Source of the DNA: Pirellulales bacterium
GTDB taxonomy: Bacteria; Planctomycetota; Planctomycetia; Pirellulales; JALHLM01
Reading direction: 5' to 3'
DNA: 11,464 nucleotides
NCBI GenBank assembly: GCA_022844585.1
Contig: JALHLM010000153.1
Location: 1 to 11,464, forward strand
The notes under the pieces were generated by a model. That model had not been told where the DNA came from. It saw only the letters and a program-made list of their open reading frames with translations, and ran no database searches. Below are positions 6,465 through 11,464 of the stretch, piece after piece. The first letter of the stretch is position 1, and each line of letters begins with the position of its first letter. Both the position numbers and the translations under genes were made by a program.

Positions 6465-7883
6465 ATGTCGCCTGCCCTGTCCCGGCCCACGAATTTGCGC
6501 GAACTGCGCGCCAGCGGTTGGAAATCCAAATCAGTCAAACAAGAGATTCACGATAATTTTCTGCGCGCCTTGGCGTCCGGCGAAGAACTGTATCCCGGCA
6601 TCGTCGGCTATGACGACACCGTGGTGCCGGAGATCAACCTCGCGCTGCTGGCGCAACACGACATGCTGTTCCTGGGCGAGAAAGGGCAAGGCAAAAGCCG
6701 GCTGATGCGGTTGATCGGCCGTTTTCTGGACGAAGCGATTCCCTACATCGACCTGCCGGAGATTCCCGTCCACGACGATCCGTACCGGCCAATCACGTCC
6801 GCCGGTCGGAAGGCGATTGCGACGTTACCGGAAGAAAAAATCCCAATCGGCTGGTGGCGGCGCGAAGATCGTTACGCCGAACGCTTAGCGCCAGGCACCA
6901 AGTTCGCCGACATCATCGGTGAGATTGATCCCGCCAAGCTGGCCGGCGGCGTCAGCATGGCCGCCGAGGAAGCCCTCCACTTCGGGCTTATCCCGCGGAT
7001 GCATCGCGGCATCTTCGCGGTGAATGAACTGCCCGAACTCGACGAGTTGGTGCAGGTCGGCTTGTTCAACATCCTGGAAGAACGCGACGTGCAGATTCGC
7101 GGCTACCCGATTCGCTTCGATCTCGACATTCTGATTCTCTTCAGCGCGAACCCGTCGACATACAACCGCTCCGGCAAGGTGATCCCGCAGTTGAAGGATC
7201 GCATTGGCTCGTTGATTCAGACGCATTACCCGCGGGAACGGGCGCTCGGGATTCAAATCATCGACCAGGAAGCTGGCGTCGACCTCGGCGGCGATTTTCC
7301 GGTCGTCGTGCCGTATTTCATGCGCGAAGTTGTGGAGCAGATCAGCATCGCGGCGCGGCGCTCAAAGTACGTCGATCAAAGCTCCGGCGTGAGCGCCCGA
7401 TTCAGCCTGGCGAACTACCGCACGATGATCGCCAGCACGCGCCAGCGCGCGGTCCGCTTGGGCGAACGCCCGGCCGTCCCGCGGATCAGCGACCTGGGGC
7501 ACCTGTACTCGTCGTCGCTCGGCAAGCTGGAGCTCGACCTGATGAGCAGCCATCAGATGTCGGAGCGCCAGGTCCTCGACGCCATCCTGGCCGAGGCGAT
7601 TAAGACGGTATTCGACGAGTACGTCGATCGCCACGGGCTGGACGAGATCGGCAAGATCTTCACCTCGGGCGTGAAGATTGAAGTCGGCGATTTACTCCCC
7701 TCTGCGGCCTACGCCGATCGCCTGAAACGCGTCCCGCCCGCTTGGGACAAGGCCTTCGAAGTAAACGCCTCGTCCGACCCGGCCGTGCGGGCGTCCTGCG
7801 TGGAATTCGTCCTGGCCGGCCTCTACGCGACAGACCGCATCTCCCGCGCGCAACAACACGGGCGAATCGTCTACGAAACGTAA
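6465..7883 (+). CDS. Magnesium-chelatase/MoxR-like AAA+ ATPase
   Basis: Cytosolic AAA+ ATPase of 472 residues, related to the ChlI/BchI and MoxR group. Walker A is GEKGQGKS at 71-78. The Walker B position reads HRGIFAVNELPEL (180-192), with Asn187 where most AAA+ proteins have Asp but the following catalytic Glu188 kept. Sensor-1 is FSANPSTY (226-233), and KDR (244-246) is a likely arginine-finger or sensor region. The segment LVQVGLFNILEERDVQIRGY (195-214) is typical of the chelatase-like family. The C-terminal half has a helical lid, then about 150 residues I cannot assign. Related ATPases usually work with a VWA-domain protein as a chaperone/metal-insertase pair, but no such gene is adjacent. 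The frame stays open upstream to 6288, through repeat sequence; promoter and ribosome binding site support 6465. Specific role unknown. Confidence 0.88.
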   Translation: MSPALSRPTNLRELRASGWKSKSVKQEIHDNFLRALASGEELYPGIVGYDDTVVPEINLALLAQHDMLFLGEKGQGKSRLMRLIGRFLDEAIPYIDLPEIPVHDDPYRPITSAGRKAIATLPEEKIPIGWWRREDRYAERLAPGTKFADIIGEIDPAKLAGGVSMAAEEALHFGLIPRMHRGIFAVNELPELDELVQVGLFNILEERDVQIRGYPIRFDLDILILFSANPSTYNRSGKVIPQLKDRIGSLIQTHYPRERALGIQIIDQEAGVDLGGDFPVVVPYFMREVVEQISIAARRSKYVDQSSGVSARFSLANYRTMIASTRQRAVRLGERPAVPRISDLGHLYSSSLGKLELDLMSSHQMSERQVLDAILAEAIKTVFDEYVDRHGLDEIGKIFTSGVKIEVGDLLPSAAYADRLKRVPPAWDKAFEVNASSDPAVRASCVEFVLAGLYATDRISRAQQHGRIVYET

Positions 7884-7897
7884 GTCTTCGCTCTGTT

Positions 7898-7936
7898 TTG
7901 AACCGCAGAGACGCGGAGACGCCGAGGAGAGGAGAA
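7898..7936. repeat. Dispersed-repeat-like 'GCAGAGACGCGGAGACGC' segment
   Basis: AACCGCAGAGACGCGGAGAC (7901-7920) followed by GCCGAGGAGAGGAG resembles a short repeat I know from many environmental bacterial genomes, usually between genes. It is internally periodic (GCAGAGAC, GCGGAGAC, GCCGAGGA; 8-9 bp units). It lies in the 90-bp convergent gap between the AAA+ gene and the oxidoreductase gene. No terminator hairpin with a T-tract is visible there. Confidence 0.5.
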
Positions 7937-7973
7937 TAGGGATCCGCTCACTGAAAACGGAACACTGAAAGAT

Positions 7974-9083
7974 TCAAACTACCTCATCCGGTCGCACGGC
8001 GCGATGTTCCTCGACCGAGCGATAACAGGCGTCAACGAGGGCCATCGTACCAAGGTTGTCTCGGCCGCTGATTTCCGGTTCCGTTTGGTCTTCGAGGGCG
8101 CAGAGTAGTTGTGCCATCGGGCCGACGAACGCATCCGGGAACCAAACTTCGTCCCAGCGCGGTTGAAACCACTTGCCCGGGTGCGAGGCGACGGCGAAAT
8201 CCAGCGTGCTCGGCACCCGCGCCGGATAACCGGGCCAGCCGATCGTGCCCTTGGCGAGTCCTTTCGTGCCTTCGACGCGCCAGCGAATGGACGTATCGGT
8301 CGGCGTCACGTCCTGATCGGGCCCCGCCCAGACGTCGTCCCACGATGAGGCTCGCAGGCCATCAGCGTATTCCAGGATGTACATGGCGATGCCATCGCGA
8401 TGCTCGAACTTGCGCGACGTGCGCGGGTCGGGACGCACGCTGGCGAACACGCGCTCCGGATCGCCGAACCAATAGCGAAACGTGTCGAGGTGGTGAATGC
8501 TCATGATCCGAAGCGTGACCCAACCTTGCCGCTGCTGCCAGGGCATCCAATGCGGAACGGCGCGCATGTCGATCGTGGCGATCACCGGCTCGCCAAGCTC
8601 GCCGCTCGCCAGCAATGACTTGAGCGCGCGGACCGATTGGTCATAGCGCATGTTCTGGTTGACGGCCAGCGTGATGCCGGCCGCGTCGCAGAGTCGCACG
8701 ATCTCCCGCGCTTCGGCGTAGTTCACGCCGAGAGGTTTCTGCGCGAGGATGCCGCGAATGTGTCCCGCGTGTTGAACAACCTCGCGCACCACGTCGAGTT
8801 GCACGTCCGGCGGCACGGCGATATCGACGACGTCGATCTCCTCGTCGCGGAGCAATTCCTGATAAGTCGCGTAAACCTTCGGAATCGCATGCCGCGCGGC
8901 GACTTCCTGGGCTCGTTCCGAACGACGCGCGGAGATCGCCCACGGGTTGAACCCAGCCTGGCGATACGCCACCAAATGGCAATCGGCCATGATGAAGCCG
9001 GCGCCGATGCACCCGATCTTCGGATCGCGATTCCGCGGCAGCTTCGGCAGATAGTCGAGACGAATCGAGTCAGGGCAATCCAT
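7974..9083 (-). CDS. Gfo/Idh/MocA-family NAD(P)-dependent oxidoreductase
   Basis: 369-residue dehydrogenase expected to oxidise or reduce a sugar, inositol or related polyol using NAD(P). The Rossmann fold starts with KIGCIGAGFI (22-31, GxGxxG-type). The family motif EKP appears as QKP (115-117), keeping the Lys that contacts substrate and cofactor. The C-terminal domain carries VNQNMRYDQS (141-150) and SIHHLDTFRYWFGDP (195-209), whose His residues are at the catalytic position. No export signal is present with this start. ATG 9083 is chosen because it has AGGAA at 9088-9092 and because the Rossmann fold begins 21 residues later. The frame is open upstream to 9344, but that part translates an inverted repeat and is basic, low-complexity sequence. 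Substrate not predictable; no sugar-pathway neighbours. Confidence 0.92.
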   Translation of the reverse strand: MDCPDSIRLDYLPKLPRNRDPKIGCIGAGFIMADCHLVAYRQAGFNPWAISARRSERAQEVAARHAIPKVYATYQELLRDEEIDVVDIAVPPDVQLDVVREVVQHAGHIRGILAQKPLGVNYAEAREIVRLCDAAGITLAVNQNMRYDQSVRALKSLLASGELGEPVIATIDMRAVPHWMPWQQRQGWVTLRIMSIHHLDTFRYWFGDPERVFASVRPDPRTSRKFEHRDGIAMYILEYADGLRASSWDDVWAGPDQDVTPTDTSIRWRVEGTKGLAKGTIGWPGYPARVPSTLDFAVASHPGKWFQPRWDEVWFPDAFVGPMAQLLCALEDQTEPEISGRDNLGTMALVDACYRSVEEHRAVRPDEVV

Positions 9084-9087
9084 ACGG

Positions 9088-9092
9088 TTCCT
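9088..9092 (-). promoter_or_regulatory. Ribosome binding site of the oxidoreductase gene
   Basis: AGGAA on the minus strand, 4 nt before ATG 9083. It supports this start against the longer open frame reaching 9344. Confidence 0.5.
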
Positions 9093-9152
9093 GCACGCGG
9101 GTGGGCGATGAGGAAACCAGTAGAACAAGTTGCCGCCCGGATTGCACGAGGA

Positions 9153-9170
9153 CCAATGCGATCGCATCGG
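9153..9170. promoter_or_regulatory. Palindrome upstream of the oxidoreductase gene (possible operator)
   Basis: ATGCGATCGCAT at 9156-9167 is a perfect 12-bp palindrome. With flanking CC and GG and one mismatched pair it extends to 18 bp (9153-9170). It lies 73-88 bp upstream of ATG 9083, a suitable place for a dimeric regulator. It contains GCGATCGC, so a chance or methylation-related occurrence is also possible. I see no clear -35/-10 pair next to it. Confidence 0.3.
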
Positions 9171-9180
9171 CCAGCTGGGA

Positions 9181-9288
9181 GGCTGTGGGAGGCGTCTCCG
9201 ACGCCGATGATGGTTGTTGTCGTGCGAGGAATTACCGCAGCTAGATGCGACACGGTCTCCATCGGCGTCGGAGACGCCTCCCACAGCC
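9181..9288. repeat. 29-bp perfect inverted repeat (REP/BIME-like pair)
   Basis: The left arm 9181-9209 (beginning GGCTGTGGGAGGCGTCTCCG) is the exact reverse complement of the right arm 9260-9288, with a 50-nt loop. Each arm is itself a small hairpin, GGCGTC-TCC-GACGCC (9191-9205 and 9264-9278). This nested layout resembles paired repetitive extragenic palindromes. It lies just past the stop (9310) of the upstream minus-strand gene and before the oxidoreductase gene, so its RNA could form a very stable stem that ends or attenuates transcription between them. No T-tract follows. No transposase or RAYT gene is in the window. Confidence 0.75.
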
Positions 9289-9309
9289 CAATGCTTGAAC
9301 CGCGGCAAA

Positions 9310-10119
9310 CTACCGCCGTTCGCCCGTATCAAGCAATACGCCAACGGCGAGAGCCACGCGGCGATCGAGTTCCCGTTTCGGGTCGGCCGTCATGTCCAGA
9401 ACGTACTGATCGAACAGCGTGAACTTGCGGTCGAACTTGCCGAGCAGGCGTTCGTTCGTGCCGTCGCCGGCGACGATGATGTAGTTCGTCCGCAGCGCGC
9501 CCATCATCGGGCCGACAAACCGCCGCAGCATCGCCAGTAGCAAGGAATCCTCCAACGCCACGCACATCGACTGCCCGGTGGGCGTGAAGGCCACCCAGCG
9601 TTTGCGAAAGATGTTCGTCAACTGATTCTTCCGCAGCCGGGCGAGCGGCGCGCCGGACTCGTCGAGAATCTCGAAGTGCGAGAACAACAATTGAATGCGA
9701 TTCACTTGAGTGATTGAGAGCAGCCGTTCCCGCCGCGTGTCATCACGGTAGAACGTGACGTGGCGCTTCGGATAAAGCAATGCGAAGGCCACGACGCCGA
9801 GCACCATGCCCAGAACGATGCCGCCAACTCCGAACGTGGCTTGCAGGCCCTCGGGCTGGCCTTCCAGCATGGAAGCGATACTGACGCCGAGGACAATGCA
9901 GGCGGTGACGCTCAATAACGCGGCGGACAGCGCCAGCAATTGCCGCAACAGGTGCGTTGGCCGCTCCACGAACAAGATGCGCTGGTTGTGATCGTCCGAG
10001 ATGTAATACTTCTCGTTAATCGCGATCCGCTTTTGCACCAACAGGAAGCGATCCCGGTCGAAGGCTTCGTCCAGGGCGTGAACTTCGTGGATTTCCGGGG
10101 CGTCCAGCGTCATAGCCAT
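9310..10119 (-). CDS. Two-helix membrane protein, possibly tubby/scramblase-like fold
   Basis: 269 residues, function not known. Residues 25-53 (FLLVQKRIAINEKYYISDD followed by ILFVERP) look like the first strands of a beta-rich domain. Two hydrophobic helices follow at about 60-82 and 97-116, joined by a short loop with GQPEG. The beta-rich part resumes at 119-269, with YPKRHVTFYRD, FEILDESGAPLARLRKN, RKRWVAF, a GKFDRKFTLFDQYVLDMTAD segment and a C-terminal LDRRVALAVGVLLDTGERR. This order (repeated 'product of ancestor' strands with buried basic residues, then a terminal hydrophobic helix) resembles LURP-one/phospholipid scramblase/tubby C-terminal domains, but that is inference. No signal peptide. 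ATG 10113, two codons in, is an alternative start. A strong inverted repeat follows its 3' end. Confidence 0.75.
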   Translation of the reverse strand: MAMTLDAPEIHEVHALDEAFDRDRFLLVQKRIAINEKYYISDDHNQRILFVERPTHLLRQLLALSAALLSVTACIVLGVSIASMLEGQPEGLQATFGVGGIVLGMVLGVVAFALLYPKRHVTFYRDDTRRERLLSITQVNRIQLLFSHFEILDESGAPLARLRKNQLTNIFRKRWVAFTPTGQSMCVALEDSLLLAMLRRFVGPMMGALRTNYIIVAGDGTNERLLGKFDRKFTLFDQYVLDMTADPKRELDRRVALAVGVLLDTGERR

Positions 10120-10172
10120 CGGATCTGCTCGTGGTTGGCGGAATTGGTCCCAGTAAAGATGAGAGACGCCCA

Positions 10173-10189
10173 GGCGATTGGCAATCGCC
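10173..10189. promoter_or_regulatory. 17-bp palindrome in a divergent promoter region (possible operator)
   Basis: GGCGATTG-G-CAATCGCC is a perfect inverted repeat with a single central base. It sits between two divergent genes, 53 bp from the ATG at 10119 and 71 bp from the ATG at 10261. On the minus strand it contains TTGCCA (10184-10179), which could be a -35 box for the membrane protein gene, but no convincing -10 follows. The spacing fits a site for a dimeric regulator acting on both genes. No regulator gene is nearby. Confidence 0.4.
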
Positions 10190-10250
10190 GGCTGGAATTT
10201 GCGACGCGGCGGTGGTAGGTTTTCTTCGATCCAGCCCTCCTTGCCCTCCT

Positions 10251-10257
10251 AGGTGGA
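10251..10257 (+). promoter_or_regulatory. Ribosome binding site of the hydrolase gene
   Basis: AGGTGGA ends 3 nt before ATG 10261, a purine-rich Shine-Dalgarno at slightly short spacing. It supports this start and the signal peptide it gives. Confidence 0.55.
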
Positions 10258-10260
10258 ACC

Positions 10261-11166
10261 ATGCGCACCTTCGTTTCACTCGCGTTGCTCCTGCTGGCCA
10301 TGACGACGTCGGCCGCCCGAGCCGAAGAACCGGCTACCACGTTGAACCTCTGGCCAGGAAAACCGCCGGGCGAGACGAAGGAACTGCCGCCGGAAGCGGA
10401 CACCACCAAGGACACAGATAATCTGATCGCCGGCCGCCGCTTGCAGCGGATTGGGAACGTCTCGACGCCCTCGCTGGCGATCTATCGGCCCGCGCCGGAC
10501 AAGGATACCGGCGCATCGGTCGTAATCTGCCCCGGCGGCGGCCATCACATCCTGGCCTACGATCTGGAAGGGACCGAGGTCGCCGAGTGGTTGAACACGA
10601 TCGGCGTGACCGGCATCGTGCTGAAGTACCGCGTACCGGCTCGCGATCAGGAGAAACGCTGGCTCGCCGCGGTGCAGGACGGGCAGCGGGCCGTGAGCCT
10701 GACGCGCTCCAAGGCCGAGGAATGGAAGCTCGATCCCAAGCGGATCGGCATTCTCGGCTTCTCGGCCGGCGGCGAGACCGCGGGCTTGACCGCGATCCTC
10801 GAAGAGCGGCAATATGAAGCTGTGGACGACGTCGACCAGGTTTCCTCGCGCCCCGATTTCGCCGTGCTGATTTACGCCGGCGGCTTCGCGGAAAAGGACA
10901 GCCCGACGTTGAAGCCCTACGTGAAACTGACCTCGAATACGCCCCCCATGTTTCTGGTTCACGCCATCGACGATCCAGTCCCCGTCGCCAATAGCCTGTT
11001 GCTCACACTGGGCCTCAAACAGGCCAACGTCCCTGCCGAGTTGCACGTCTACTCGACAGGCGGGCACGGATATGGACTGCGGAAGACCGAGCAACCGGTC
11101 ACCCATTGGGCCGATCGTTGCGGCGAGTGGATGCGCGAAAGCGGCTTGCTGACGCGGACGCCGTGA
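10261..11166 (+). CDS. Secreted alpha/beta hydrolase (esterase/acetylxylan-esterase type)
   Basis: 301 residues with a clear signal peptide: FVSLALLLLAM core and cleavage after AARA at residue 21, so it acts outside the cytoplasm. The alpha/beta hydrolase order is complete: oxyanion-hole loop CPGGGHH (90-96), nucleophile elbow GFSAGGE with Ser168, acid AIDDPVP with Asp237/238, and catalytic His269 in GGHGYG. The opening LNLWPGKPPG and the loop order fit the BD-FAE/dienelactone-type esterases that planctomycetes use on acetylated plant or algal polysaccharides. Substrate is inferred only; no glycoside hydrolase, sulfatase or transport gene is adjacent. The DUF2007-like gene begins 16 bp after its stop and is probably co-transcribed. 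Confidence 0.9.
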   Translation: MRTFVSLALLLLAMTTSAARAEEPATTLNLWPGKPPGETKELPPEADTTKDTDNLIAGRRLQRIGNVSTPSLAIYRPAPDKDTGASVVICPGGGHHILAYDLEGTEVAEWLNTIGVTGIVLKYRVPARDQEKRWLAAVQDGQRAVSLTRSKAEEWKLDPKRIGILGFSAGGETAGLTAILEERQYEAVDDVDQVSSRPDFAVLIYAGGFAEKDSPTLKPYVKLTSNTPPMFLVHAIDDPVPVANSLLLTLGLKQANVPAELHVYSTGGHGYGLRKTEQPVTHWADRCGEWMRESGLLTRTP

Positions 11167-11182
11167 CCCCGAGCCGAACGCG

Positions 11183-11464
11183 ATGAGCGAACGACAAGTC
11201 GTAGTTTACTCGGCCGCCAACCGCTTGCAGGCGGCGCTCCTACAACAAATGTTGGACGAGCACGGCATCGCCGCGCTTGTGGTGAACGACGGGCTCACCG
11301 GCGAAGGGGGCGAACTGCCGCTCGGCCTCTCGACGGCGCCGCGCGTAGTCGTGGCGGCCAGTGACGCCGAGATAGCGCGCGAATTGGCGCTCCGCTTCGA
11401 ACGGCAACTCGCCGCGCGCGGAGAATTCGCCCGCGACGAACCCCCGGACATGATCGACGACAGC
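11183..11464 (+). CDS. DUF2007-like putative signal-transducing protein (cut by window edge)
   Basis: 94 codons are visible from ATG 11183 and no stop is reached before the window ends. The segment QVVVYSAANRLQAALLQQML (5-24), then HGIAALVVND and RVVVAASDAEIARELALRFE, has the beta-alpha-beta pattern of the DUF2007 'putative signal transducing protein' family, small ferredoxin-like domains of unknown function. The family is usually about 70-150 residues and in planctomycetes often has a C-terminal extension, which is cut off here. It starts 16 bp after the esterase stop on the same strand, so it is probably in that operon. No signal peptide or membrane helix is seen in the visible part. The biochemical role is not known. 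Confidence 0.72.
   Translation, partial: MSERQVVVYSAANRLQAALLQQMLDEHGIAALVVNDGLTGEGGELPLGLSTAPRVVVAASDAEIARELALRFERQLAARGEFARDEPPDMIDDS

Noticed and set aside
9084..9344. 87-residue N-terminal extension of the oxidoreductase
   Set aside because: It reads through the inverted repeat, is basic and low-complexity, and the Rossmann fold with its own ribosome binding site starts after 9083.
8637..9422. 261-codon plus-strand open frame
   Set aside because: Antisense to the oxidoreductase and running through the 29-bp inverted repeat; no domain seen.
10276..11106. 276-codon minus-strand open frame
   Set aside because: Antisense to the secreted hydrolase, which has an intact catalytic triad and signal peptide.
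1..11464. CRISPR array, tRNA, rRNA, transposase, phage or defence genes
   Set aside because: No regularly spaced direct repeats, cloverleaf sequences or signature proteins of these kinds were found on either strand by eye.

Overview
The window looks like a chromosomal stretch from a free-living, GC-rich planctomycete (Pirellulales-like). This is inferred from three things. An mcsA-mcsB pair sits in an otherwise Gram-negative-style gene set. There are exported TPR proteins of a planctomycete style. The gaps are packed with short sequences I recall as dispersed in these genomes (a 'GCGAAACACGC' type, a 'CGCTGGCGCTTCGGGTTGGT' type, an 'AACCGCAGAGACGCGGAGACGC' type and a 'GGAGGCGTCTCCGACGCC' type). 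No 16S gene or other taxonomic marker is present, so the assignment is tentative.

Layout, left to right. (1) 1-1011, minus strand: the 5' part of mcsB (protein arginine kinase, cut by the window edge), preceded by mcsA (zinc-binding activator), with a near-consensus sigma70 promoter at 1078-1105. (2) 1290-2174, plus strand: an exported NlpI-like TPR protein. (3) 2175-2432: a convergent gap with a hairpin-bearing, repeat-like segment. (4) 2433-5958, minus strand: a 986-residue exported TPR protein followed by a GNAT acetyltransferase, probably one transcript. (5) 5959-6464: a gene-free stretch with promoters for both flanking genes and two repeat families, one forming a 20-bp perfect inverted repeat. 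(6) 6465-7883, plus strand: a magnesium-chelatase-like AAA+ ATPase with Asn in place of the usual Walker B Asp. (7) 7974-9083, minus strand: a Gfo/Idh/MocA oxidoreductase. (8) 9084-9309: a 12-bp palindrome and a 29-bp perfect inverted repeat. (9) 9310-10119, minus strand: a two-helix membrane protein with a possible tubby/scramblase-like fold. (10) 10120-10260: a divergent gap with a 17-bp palindrome. (11) 10261-11464, plus strand: an exported alpha/beta hydrolase, then a DUF2007-like gene cut by the right edge.

The genes do not form one pathway. The only clear functional partnership is McsA with McsB (arginine phosphorylation for protein quality control). The sugar-type oxidoreductase and the secreted esterase fit polysaccharide or carbohydrate use but are separately transcribed. 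I see no CRISPR array, tRNA, rRNA, transposase, phage gene or recognisable defence system. The most interesting material is the intergenic structure (two inverted-repeat pairs, two compact palindromes, several repeat-like segments) and some protein details: the altered McsA zinc site, the AAA+ ATPase without a visible VWA partner, and two uncharacterised proteins.
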